NCBI RefSeq assembly: GCF_905404315.1
Contig: NC_066279.1
Span: 5,964,501 to 6,028,500, forward strand
Direction of reading: 5' to 3'
Length of the DNA: 64,000 nt
Source: Leptidea sinapis
Taxonomy: Eukaryota > Arthropoda > Insecta > Lepidoptera > Pieridae
Shown here piece by piece: positions 54,700 through 64,000 of this stretch. The position numbers and the translations under genes were made by a program. The notes beneath the pieces were generated by a model. It saw nothing but the letters and a program-made list of their open reading frames with translations. It searched no databases and was not told where the DNA came from. How positions within the stretch are numbered: position 1 is the stretch's first letter; every line of letters begins with the position of its first letter.

Positions 54700-56130
54700 A
54701 CACACAGATGAAAAAGTTTGAGACGATGTAATAAAAGTTTCACTTTAAAAGTTTTTATAATTCAAAAAAGTTTTATTTTATAATTCATGTAATTGGGAAT
54801 TTGAATTAAATTTTGCATGAGATAAATTAGAGGGCTAACTTTTACTGCAGAATTTGTTTTTGAGGGCTAAACGGGATTGTTTTTATAATATATCAATATT
54901 TTTTTGGATTAACTTCCTGTTTGTACACGTTGCCATATGGCAACGGCATGAGGCCACCCTGTAGAACGCTGTTATGAAGTTAGCGCACAAGACATTAATC
55001 TATTGTTCTCGTTACCTACAGGCGGAAATGTAATGCGATATCAAAAATGTACTAAACTAAAATTAATAACATTTTCCTTTTTGCATGTTGAAATATACTT
55101 AAATATCATTTTAAAATTATAAGTGTAGTGTAAATACATAAAAGTAAATATTGCACAGCGTTTTCTCTTTGTAAGATAGCATAAAATATATTCAAAATTA
55201 AAATTTTATTTTATTTTGCAAACTTTGCTTTGACACTGGCAATATGATAGAAGCTCTAAGAATTTGGCTCGTCTATACAATAAAAACGTAAATAATGTTA
55301 CAAAAAATCGTACTTAATAAAAAAGTTTAGTATGTTAACAGTATAAATTGCTTGTAAAACTTAATCTGTAATGATCTTATTTTAAATATGCTATCCGCAA
55401 GCGCAGCAGCAGTTTAAAAGATCGTCAAGATATAATATTATGGAAGAAAGCTATACTTCATAACCATAAAGTAATATCGTAACCAATATCGTAGAGAAGG
55501 TAGGTTTATATATTACCAGGACGAATCATGGGTCAATGAAGGTGTAATAATAAGATGTACCTATACTATATACATGTTTATGTATGTATATAGTGTACCT
55601 TATATTTGCAAAGTGTGGAAAGTGAATATTTTGTATTTTAATTACTCCAACCGGCTTCTAATAATATCTCTTAAAGGAAGCGAGGATGGTTTTGTAGATG
55701 GAGCATTATAAATGTTCGCATCCAAAAAAACACCGAAAACTCGCTCATTATTAAAAGTTGTTAAAGGGCATACTGCCAAAGATAATAACCAATTCGGTAT
55801 TAGTTTGTCCCTTACCACTCCCAAAGGTTAGCATAAAACCACACATCTGCCCGACGGAAAGAGCAAATTATTCAATGGTTCATATCCAAAAACATAAATT
55901 ATGAAGAAAATATTATAAAAGCTCAGTTAGAAATCGTAAAAAGAGAAAAATCCAATTATCTTTTGCTGTGAACCAATTCCGATTTGTAGTCATCAAGCTC
56001 TTTAGACCCTGAATCAGCGAGCGAATATTAATATGCAAAAAAAATATTTATTTTATGTTTGGTAAACATTACCAAATAAAGACATTTTTTAAATATTTTT
56101 TATATATTTATTCAAGTGAAAATTCTATAA
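54700..56130. other. Intergenic AT-rich stretch
   Basis: No clear gene. The part from about 55620 may be decayed LINE ORF1 sequence, but no frame is convincing. Confidence 0.3.
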
Positions 56131-56469
56131 GCGCATGAGGGTAATTTTTAACCGAATGAAACGCAATAGAGCAAAAGCTAGGTTCACAACACTTGGTTAT
56201 TGGCGGAAACCCATCACCTATCTATGTCGCAGAGCATCTCACAGCGGGGAACAAAATACTGCATGCAGCGGCGCGGAAAAAGGCCAAGAGATGTCATACA
56301 ATTCGTGTGGGTCTGTAATGGCCGAATCTACGTCCGTAAAGATGAAACTCAACAGGCTCTACAGATAAAAAGTTTGGATAGTATTAAGGCAATAAGTTAA
56401 GAGCCATGTACTAAATTATTTCTTTTTTTACACATAACTAGCGAATTTGATGGTAAAACCAATTTCAAA

Positions 56470-57582
56470 ATGCTTGATATTTATTATCAGAATGTACAAG
56501 GCTTAAGAACTAAAGCGAACGATTTTTCAAGAAACGTACTAACAAGTAACTTTAAAATCATTGCCTTTACTGAAACTTGGCTTAATGAGAAAATATCTAA
56601 CGCGGAATTATTTGACGACAAATATATTATCTATCGTAGAGTTCGAGCTTGCTCAGCACAAACAAAAAAAGATGGAGGAGGAGTCCTACTGGCTGTGTCG
56701 CGAGATATTCCTTCTGTCAGAATGCAGAGCTGGGAAAGTGATGTTGAAAACCTGTGGGTGTCATTAAAGATAAAAGTTAACAATACAGTTAAAAATCTTA
56801 CCATCTGTTTAATTTACTTACCTCCACCAGTTAAAAGTAACACATTGAACACGTTTTTGCAAACAGTCGACGACGTACCATATTTAACCGGTGACCTTCT
56901 TATCCTGGGAGATTTTAACCTTGGATTTATTAACTGGACGACAGTAGATAACTATTCCTATATGAAGCCATCTAATTACAATGTATCTTTGGGACACTCT
57001 TTGATAGATTTTATGACAGCAAATGATCTGTATCAAGTTAATTGTGTTAAGAATAGCGATGATCGATTTCTAGATTTAATTATATGTAACTCACCTTCTG
57101 CATCTGTATTTGGAGTCATGAACCACCTCACTAAGTGCTACAGTAATCACCCAGGCTTACTTATAACTTTACCGTATTCTAGCATAGCCTACCTAAGACC
57201 CAAGAAACAACTTACATATAACTTCTATAGAGGCGCCTATGACAACATTACCAAAGAATTAAGTAGTGTTGAGTGGATTAATGAATTTTCTGATTGCAGT
57301 GATGTATATGAAAAGGTGGCCATATTCTATAAGATCGTGAATACCGTAATCGATAGACATGTACCCAAGTGCAATTACCACCACCACCGCAGACAGCCTA
57401 CCTGGTTTAGCAAAGCTCTTATAAGAACAATAAAGAATAAGGATAAGGTTAGATTGCGCTACCGCAAGTATGGTAATCCTCGCGATGAATTAGAGTACCA
57501 TCTCCTCCGAAATCGTGCCCACAAGCTTTATGATATTTGTTATAGTAACTACAAAAATGCCATAGAATCTCTGCATTCCTGA
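56470..57582 (+). CDS. LINE ORF2 N-terminal part: apurinic-type endonuclease, 370 aa
   Basis: Endonuclease/exonuclease/phosphatase fold: YYQNVQGLRTK (Asn), IIAFTETWL (catalytic Glu), GDFNLGFINW (Asp/Asn) and the NHPGLLI region, where SDH is expected; the last His is seen as NHP, so activity is doubtful. After about residue 240 comes the linker between endonuclease and RT (QPTWFSKALIRTIKNKDKVR). It should cut target DNA to prime reverse transcription. The frame stops at 57582, where a shift separates it from RT. Confidence 0.82.
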   Translation: MLDIYYQNVQGLRTKANDFSRNVLTSNFKIIAFTETWLNEKISNAELFDDKYIIYRRVRACSAQTKKDGGGVLLAVSRDIPSVRMQSWESDVENLWVSLKIKVNNTVKNLTICLIYLPPPVKSNTLNTFLQTVDDVPYLTGDLLILGDFNLGFINWTTVDNYSYMKPSNYNVSLGHSLIDFMTANDLYQVNCVKNSDDRFLDLIICNSPSASVFGVMNHLTKCYSNHPGLLITLPYSSIAYLRPKKQLTYNFYRGAYDNITKELSSVEWINEFSDCSDVYEKVAIFYKIVNTVIDRHVPKCNYHHHRRQPTWFSKALIRTIKNKDKVRLRYRKYGNPRDELEYHLLRNRAHKLYDICYSNYKNAIESLHS

Positions 57583-58960
57583 GAATCCTAAAGCATTCTT
57601 TAACTTCATTAGAAACAAGAGAGGAGGTCATTCATCGATACCTGCGAAAATGAAAGGAAATATAATTGCAGACACTGGGCAGGATATCGCTAATCTTTTC
57701 GCCAAACAGTTTAACTCTGTTTACCTACCAGTGACTGCGGAGCCGAATACCTCTGACTTAATAAATAGGTATGTTGCTAAGGGAAGATCATATTCCAGCT
57801 TGCACTTTACTGAAAGAAATATATTGGAATACATTAAAAAATCGATGAAACTAAAGGCTCTGGGCCAGATTCAATACCTCCCATATTTATTAAACGTTGT
57901 GGTCGAGCCTTAGCATTACCGTTATCTCTTATATATAACGAGTTAATTGAATCTGGAATTTTCCCCGATGAGTGGAAAAAGGTTAGAATCTTACCAATTT
58001 TTAAAAAAGGAGAACGAGAAGATGTTAAAAATTACCGGCCAATATCGATTTTATCATCATTTTGGAAATTATTTGAATCGATTGTGTATTCCTCTATATG
58101 TCAATTTATTAATGCCCAAATTAGCGTGCATCAGCATTGTTTTAGGCCAGGCTGCTCTACTTTGACCAACTTAATTCCATTTGTCTCGGAGCTGTCTGAT
58201 GAAATAGATCATGGATATCAGGTTGATGCAATTTATACCGACTTCAGCAGCGCCTTCGACAAAGTGAACCATACGATACTTGTATCTAGATTAAATCAAC
58301 ACGGCATCGAAGATTTGCTGCTAAAGTGGTTTGACTCCTATTTACATAATCGACCCCAGTGCGTTGTTGTGGACGGACATAATTCTAAGACGTATATTGC
58401 TACATCTGGTGTGCCTCAAGGTTCCCATCAGGGGCATATTTATAAATGATGTTACAGACAACATTAATCATTGTAAGGTACTCATTCACCGACGATCTCA
58501 AAGTTTTTTGTCCACGACTGCACCTTAATCCAGATCGACCTAAATGAGATAAGAAAGTGGTGCGACGTTAACCTAATGACTCTCAACTTGAATAAATGTT
58601 TTCTGGTGAGGTACACTAGGAAGAAAAAACCACTTGACAATCGATACGAGATTGGCGGAGTTGATTTAGAGGAAGTGGAAGAAATGAGAGATTTAGGAGT
58701 TACTATAGATAATAAGCTGAAATTCACTTCTCATATAAACTACTGTACCGCTAAAGCAGCACAGATGTTCGGTTGTATCGAAAGAAATACCACAGGTTTC
58801 AAATTCCCTTAAACGAAAATTCTACTCTACAGCTCCTTAGTCCGCAGCCATCTCGAATATGCAAGTATTGCATGGCAAATAGCAAAAGATTTGGGAGCAT
58901 TTCAAAATTTAGTAATATTATTGTTATTAATTATTTAAAATTATTCAGTATTTTTAGTAT
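57583..58960 (+). pseudogene. LINE reverse transcriptase, broken
   Basis: NKRGGHSSIPAKMKG (about 57620), FPDEWKKVRILPIFKKGERE (about 57960), NYRPISIL, IYTDFSSAFDKVNH (about 58235) and SGVPQGSH (about 58410) are RT motifs. The stop after 57913, the frame jump near 58425 and the loss of a clear YADD box kill it. EIGGVDLEEVEEMRDLGVTI (about 58650) is the thumb region. Confidence 0.8.
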
Positions 58961-59230
58961 CTCATAGTTATTTGGCAACCGTAATTGTTATACATATCAG
59001 ACACAATACCCTGTAGTATATAAAACTAGTTAGTACGGATAATATGTGTAATGTGGTTGTACTTATTATATAAATAAATAAATAGAGTGTTACGAAAATT
59101 TTAACGTCAAAATTTTAAAAAGAGGAGGCGGTTTTTGTTCAAGGGAGAGAGCGATTGACATCGAATGAGGAAGAGTATTTCTTACTCTTGGGCTTCCCTG
59201 CTAGCCTTGTATCGTGCAGGTTTTTTTTTA

Positions 59231-59430
59231 AATCCAAGATGGCTGCTGTGCAAAATTATGATTTCAATATTATGGATATCGTATCCGAGGTTCTGGAGGG
59301 TGCAGAGAACGAATATGTGATCATTTTTGAAATCCAAGATGGCCAACGAGCAAATTTATTATTTCAACAATATGGATACCGAATCCGAGGTTCTCGAGAG
59401 CTTAGAGAACGAATTTGGGATCTTTTTTTT
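59231..59430 (+). repeat. Two-unit tandem repeat of 100 bp
   Basis: aatccaagatggc starts at 59231 and again at 59331; both units share atatggatacc-like and ccgaggttct blocks. Confidence 0.75.
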
Positions 59431-59433
59431 TCA

Positions 59434-59680
59434 GCTTAAATGGTTAGCTCAGTGGTTAGAGCACCGGCACGGAACACCGGAGGTCGTGGGTTTGAGTCCC
59501 GCATCGTTCATAAAATTAGAGAACAAGAACATCTTATAATGACAAAAAACATTTGGTTTAGAGAACAGATTAGGATAATTGTTATAAACGAGATTAAAAA
59601 ATTAGTTTTCCAAAGAAGTTTTACTTCTGACATGTATACTTTTTACGCACGCCATTTTTTTATGTTATAAATGTATTATG
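59434..59680 (+). mobile_element. tRNA-derived SINE
   Basis: Head with A-box TTAGCTCAGTGGTTAGAGC and B-box GGGTTTGAGTCCCGC. Body to 'gcacgccatttttttatg'. The same head is found as fragments at 21655-21705 and 35457-35530 (both inverted). The acceptor stem is imperfect, so it is not a tRNA gene. Confidence 0.7.
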
Positions 59681-60286
59681 AATCAAAAAAAGCTAATAAT
59701 TATGGGTATGTTTTGATGTGCACTGCGAGCACTGCACAGTGCTATCACTGTAGAAAAATTCGCTCCGTTATGGACCATATTTTACTGTGAGCACTGGCGT
59801 TTTCGAGGTAAGGTACTCGCAGTACTTTGATCACGTGATCAGTCAAAACCACTGGAGTGTCTAACGTTTTATAAACAATACCTACAGTTTAATCCCAAAT
59901 ATATTTAATTTGACAGTACTCCAACAGCTTTTTTAATGAGCTAGAAAACTTTAATACACTCATATTTTGACTCTGCGTCAAAAAATGCGGCTGACAGTAT
60001 ACGGGATTGCTTTCCGTTTTAAATAGTAACCAGTATAACTGGCGGGTTGGACTTAGTATCCCTTAGCACGAATTTGGACTAATTTTAACTAGCTATATAG
60101 GAACGGCTTCACAGTATACTAAATTAAAGTCACACTGTCCAGTGGTCGCAGTGCATAGCGGAACATTCCCTCAATTATCTAGAAAAATGTTGATAATCTC
60201 TGAATTGTCATATTGACAGTGACACTTCATTGTTTACAATTTTGATCTCGAATTACATTTCCGACTATACATATATAAATTTTGCA

Positions 60287-61519
60287 ATGCTTACATCGTC
60301 CAGTTTATCAAAAACATCAGTTTTAAGACTAAGTACCTATATTCATAGGCAATTAAATCGCCCTTATTTTGCTTCAACTCAAACTGTTCTTGGAATAGAG
60401 ACTTCATGCGATGATACTGGATGTGCAATAGTAGATTCAAATGCTAAAGTATTGAGTGAAACTTTATTTTCTCAAAATATTGTACACTTGAGGTATGGTG
60501 GAGTGAATCCAACAGTGGCAAGAGATTTGCACCGTGATAATATAGAATTGGCAGTCAGTACAGCTATACAAAATAGTAAAATTGAGGTACAAAATGTGAA
60601 TGCCGTAGCTGTGACAGTAAAGCCTGGTTTATTGGCTAGTTTACAAATAGGAGTTAAATATGGTATGTTTTTAGCAAAAAAATATAATAAAGTTCTCATA
60701 CCCATTCACCACATGGAGGCACATGCATTAGTGGCTCGAATGTTTCATACTATAAATTTTCCTTTTATTGCATTATTAATATCTGGAGGACACTGCTTGC
60801 TGTGTCTTGTAAGGGATGTAAATGATTTTATATTGCTGGGGGAAACTTTAGACAACGCTCCAGGAGAAATACTGGATAAAATGGCGAGAAGGTTGAAACT
60901 GCGAAATATTCCAGACTATTCAAAATTTCCTGGTGGGAGAGCTATTGAATTAGCTGCTGGAAGTGCAAACAAGCTTGATTATTTCCATTTTCCTGTACCT
61001 ATGGCTAGAGTAAGAGATTGTAATTTTAGTTTCAGTGGTTTAAAAAATGCCTTTGATAAACATTTGGCTGCTAAAGAGTTTAATCATGGTATACTTGGAG
61101 ATGAGATTATACCAGAAGTGAATGAATTGTGTGCTTCTTTTCAAATGGCAATAGTACAACATATAATTCAGAGAACTGAGCGAGCAATTAAATTTTGTGA
61201 ATTGAATAATTTTATTACTTCGGATAACAAAACTATTGTGGTATCTGGTGGTGTTGCATGTAATAATTTTATATTTAAGCATTTACAGTTACTCGGGAAT
61301 GACTTTGGTTTTAATGTGGTTAGACCACCTCCAAAGGTCTGTACTGATAATGGTGTGATGATAGCTTGGAATGGTATTGAGAAAATGAAGAAAAAATTAA
61401 GCTTTAAAAAAGTAACATTGAATGATGTAGACCCTGCAGCTGCACTGGGTGTAAATATTAGTAAAAGAGTGGCAGCTGCGGGTATTCAAGTTAAATTAAG
61501 AAAAATAAAACATCTTTAA
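60287..61519 (+). CDS. OSGEPL1: Mitochondrial tRNA N6-adenosine threonylcarbamoyltransferase (OSGEPL1/Qri7)
   Basis: The family transfers threonylcarbamoyl to A37 of ANN-reading tRNAs in mitochondria. 410 aa from the first ATG; the open frame extends 19 codons further upstream, but only to a TTG. The start region (LTSSSLSKTSVLRLSTYIHR) is rich in Ser, Arg and Leu without acids, as in a mitochondrial presequence. Core motifs of the ASKHA-type TsaD/Kae1 family: VLGIETSCDDTGCAI, metal-binding IHHMEAHALVARM, LLISGGHCLL, NAPGEILDKMARRL, SFSGLKNAF, VVSGGVACNN and CTDNGVMIAW. No intron is seen. A polyadenylation signal AATAAA at 61757 follows. Intact and very probably functional. Confidence 0.96.
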   Translation: MLTSSSLSKTSVLRLSTYIHRQLNRPYFASTQTVLGIETSCDDTGCAIVDSNAKVLSETLFSQNIVHLRYGGVNPTVARDLHRDNIELAVSTAIQNSKIEVQNVNAVAVTVKPGLLASLQIGVKYGMFLAKKYNKVLIPIHHMEAHALVARMFHTINFPFIALLISGGHCLLCLVRDVNDFILLGETLDNAPGEILDKMARRLKLRNIPDYSKFPGGRAIELAAGSANKLDYFHFPVPMARVRDCNFSFSGLKNAFDKHLAAKEFNHGILGDEIIPEVNELCASFQMAIVQHIIQRTERAIKFCELNNFITSDNKTIVVSGGVACNNFIFKHLQLLGNDFGFNVVRPPPKVCTDNGVMIAWNGIEKMKKKLSFKKVTLNDVDPAAALGVNISKRVAAAGIQVKLRKIKHL

Positions 61520-61756
61520 TATGTTAACTGCTAAAACACAACATATTGTGTGAACATACACTGCAACTGTGCTGTTTAACATGCCATGCTTGTTAAAGTG
61601 TCTAAATATGCATTAGTATGGTTGAAACAACAGAGCTTTATTAGACCTTGTATTTTTATTAAGGCTAGTATTAAGTGTTAAAATTACAGCTAACCTCAGA
61701 AAGTAAAACTGCTGTGGTGTGTCATATTGATGCTCAGCATTTTATACAATTGTTTC

Positions 61757-61762
61757 AATAAA
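61757..61762 (+). terminator. Polyadenylation signal of OSGEPL1
   Basis: AATAAA about 240 bp after the stop codon; the first good match downstream. Confidence 0.6.
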
Positions 61763-62285
61763 TAATATATTTGTCTAAGAAATCCCCTTGTTTTATTTTA
61801 CTATTTGAAATTAATAAAAGAAATTGTCTAGATTTGTGATGTTCAGATGCAATGAGGTGCTGAGATATTCTAGGTGGCCATATTGATCTTCTCTCAATAT
61901 AATAATTGTTATATATCAATATTCATTTTAGAATTTCCCTTGTTTTTTTTTCTATTTGAAGTTAAAAATTAGCTTTTGTATAGATTTGTGATGTTTTGAA
62001 GAAGTGAGATGTTATTAGCTTTATCACAGAGTAGACTATATTGTACTTATATATTTTATTTGCATGCTAATCTTGCAGTCAGAGGTGACATCTGTTATTA
62101 TTTCAGATCTTTACTTAAAATCTTCACTTTCTTTATTTAGAGAAATAATTATTATATATTTGTAATATGAGAATGCAGAAAATAATAAAAAAACACATGA
62201 TTACAGATTTATTAATCAATATGGAATTATGAACTCATAATGTTTAAATTACATAAATATTTTAATTTAATTTACTAGTTATTGC

Positions 62286-62291
62286 TTTATT
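62286..62291 (-). terminator. Polyadenylation signal after possible third exon of epsilon gene
   Basis: AATAAA on the minus strand, 10 bp past the stop of the candidate exon 3. Confidence 0.45.
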
Positions 62292-62300
62292 TTCAAGTTC

Positions 62301-63533
62301 CTACTTAGGTGCAGTCTGCTGAAGATCTGAAAACATTAAAATGAATTACAAATATGAATAATTTTATTGCATTTAATAATTAATAGCCATAAAGTTTATA
62401 AAGGAACACTGGCAAACACAAACTAAGAATATGTTAATTTATTGAACAATTTTCTCTGTTAGTTGTCACACAATCATTTCCACATTTGCAGACATAACAA
62501 AACAAAATAATAAGCACTTGGCAAGCTTTTGTTGTGACATTTTTATTAAATAGGTGAGTTTAGTCAGGTAGTCACAATATTTTGATCATAATTAAATTAT
62601 TATAAATCAATATTAAGTATTGAGTGGTAATTCTCTCCTCTGTAACTTCTGATCATTTGAAATTGTAACAATATATTAATTAATATTGACACTGATGTAT
62701 ATAACTCTGGTAATAGGGATGGATGTGTTAATCAAACTCAAATATCATACATTTTATTCTAGGTGCTCTCAATAAAAAATAGCTAAAAAAAAGTCTTCTG
62801 TCTGCAAATTTTAAAGGGTCAAAACTTTTGAGGTTAGAAAACTATGGACTGTGTTTTAGACAGTAAAGATTTCAGAATTAAACTTATGAAAAATATTTTC
62901 TAACTATACATATCCCAGGATAATACTTCAATTCGTTGGCAAATTATGTGAGAAGTACATTCATTGACCACTTCTTTTTTAAATAATAACATTGACATGT
63001 TAAGTTAGTGACAAATCACACTGCAATATTCATTACTTATGAACACCACTACATGCATGTACCTATGTATTATGTAAATCGCGTTTAGTCTTTCTCATCT
63101 GAAAATAGTATACATGATAAAAAAGTTATGCATAAATAATATTATGTCAATTGATAAAAAAATGAGAATTAAATATTTTTGAAAATCGTGAAGGTTGTTT
63201 ATAGAAGTTGCTTACGAGCTGGTTTTCCATTTGCCCATGGTGTAATCCGAACGTGGGATTCATCACGTCGCAATGCTTCAGTCCGGAATTCTGGTTTCAA
63301 AGATCTCCTTAAAATCTTGGCAGCTACGTTGGAGTAGTTAATATAACTGGGAATGTAAAAATTTTTGGCTTCTCACAAATCAAATAGTTACAGGTTTACT
63401 TACGTACACATTCTAAAGATAAAAATATGAACTTGAATTATCTTAGGGTTCTTAACTTATTTAAATTTTGCAATGTTTGCAACATATATAAATAAGATCC
63501 TTACTTTAAACCGGCTTGTCTCCAGGCACTCAT
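62301..63533 (-). CDS. ATP5F1E: ATP synthase subunit epsilon, mitochondrial (two or three exons)
   Basis: Small subunit of the F1 central stalk. Exon 1 (63505-63533) codes MSAWRQAGL and ends AA|GTAAGG. Exon 2 starts after CCCAG at 63346 and continues NYINYSNVAAKILR, LRRDESHVRITPWANGKPA, matching the family closely. Read straight on, it stops at 63199 (58 aa). An internal donor C|GTAAGC at 63215 can join to an acceptor TTTTCAG at 62327, giving exon 3 (62301-62326) with stop and a nearby AATAAA (62286-62291); this makes 61 aa and keeps frame. Fly 'stunted' is of similar size. Which end is used is not decided by the sequence. Residues for the core are intact. Confidence 0.9.
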
Positions 63534-64000
63534 TTTCTCGTATTAATTTGAATACAGTAGATGCTAAGTACCTAGGTATTCGGAAATCTGAAAAGTTGAA
63601 TTAGGAATTATACCCTAGCAGTGATGTAATCTAAACCATAGAATGTAGAACAGTCAACAGAGAATATATTTTAATCTATAATGCTCCGAGAGTAGATAAA
63701 AATCTTCTATGTTTTGTGCTAAGCAAAACGTGTGTCGTAGTCGTAACTCGTATGCGTCAGACGTCAACATGTCAAGTTGACGTTTCTTAAATTTTATCAT
63801 TCGATTCGTTATAAAACGGATTACGGAAAGGAACTATATTGGCACTTGGCAGTAAATAACAATTAAATATATTTTTTGCAATTATTTTAAGTTAATGTTA
63901 GACTGCTAAATAGTTTATATGGTAAAAATTTATACGTTGCAGTGAAAAGGATTTCAATTGAAATAGGTTAAATTAAATTCTAAATGTTTTAATAACTTAT
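63534..64000. other. Upstream region of epsilon gene
   Basis: Probable 5' UTR and promoter side; no clear core promoter motif recognised. Confidence 0.3.

Larger units (their letters stand above)
56131..58960 (+). mobile_element. Jockey-like LINE, nearly full but inactive
   Basis: It contains the end of ORF1 (56200-56400: QFVWVCNGRIYVRKDETQQA, the gag-like tail common in insect LINEs), an open endonuclease (56470-57582) and reverse transcriptase (57583-58960) with several breaks. A different family from the copies at 1.8 and 28.6 kb. A TAAA-rich tail near 59080 may be its 3' end. Confidence 0.8.

Noticed and set aside
59434..59510. Functional tRNA gene
   Set aside because: A and B boxes are good, but the acceptor ends do not pair, the anticodon stem is imperfect, and fragments of the same sequence occur elsewhere, as expected for a SINE.
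60230..60286. Longer OSGEPL1 start at 60230
   Set aside because: The codon is TTG; the first ATG is at 60287 and gives a reasonable mitochondrial presequence.

Overview
The window looks like nuclear DNA of an insect, most probably a moth or butterfly (Lepidoptera). It is AT-rich. It holds spliced animal genes. It is full of short Helitrons that start with TC, end in CTAG and sit in A|T, plus tRNA-derived SINEs, mariner and pogo-type elements, and jockey-like and RTE-like non-LTR relics of the kind common in Lepidoptera. No species can be named from the sequence alone.

Three cellular genes are supported. (1) An AGPAT3/4/5-type lysophosphatidic acid acyltransferase on the minus strand has six coding exons spread over about 38 kb (53753 down to 15913); all exon phases agree and the short last exon was not found. 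(2) A nearly intronless mitochondrial tRNA threonylcarbamoyltransferase, OSGEPL1/Qri7, lies on the plus strand (60287-61519). (3) A tiny spliced gene for ATP synthase subunit epsilon (ATP5F1E, 'stunted' in flies) lies on the minus strand near the right edge (63533 down to 63199 or 62301).

The most striking object is a complete Polinton/Maverick (adintovirus-like) element of 12,663 bp at 38566-51228, inside intron 2 of the acyltransferase gene. It has a perfect 6-bp target duplication (ATATAA), 1,147-bp terminal inverted repeats that differ at one base as far as I could read, and uninterrupted genes for protein-primed DNA polymerase B, packaging ATPase, chromodomain integrase, major capsid protein, minor (penton-like) capsid protein and cysteine protease. 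It also carries four small proteins of unknown or tentative function. The protease gene lies wholly inside the inverted repeats and so is present twice, once per strand. Two genes (PolB and the outermost small gene) have short introns behind very short first exons; both restore frame exactly. The other seven internal genes form one tightly packed, partly overlapping string.

Other mobile DNA, left to right: a jockey-like copy (1.77-3.1 kb); two MITE-like elements (1.10-1.25 and 3.12-3.42 kb); a 3.3-kb pogo-type transposon with perfect 25-bp inverted repeats and a PHD finger in its frameshifted transposase (6585-9894); an unusual nested inverted-repeat element with a tRNA-like core (12.5-13.4 kb); a Helitron inside a Helitron (20.9-21.5 kb); a full-length mariner with an open transposase (25653-26947); a multi-layer nest of LINEs and a SINE (27.2-32.0 kb); a decayed mariner-like relic (52.0-52.6 kb); and a nearly full but broken jockey-like LINE (56.1-58.95 kb). 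Most of the 15.9-53.8 kb interval is therefore introns of one gene packed with insertions. Everything was read by eye; identities are from motifs and remembered family features, and no database search was run.
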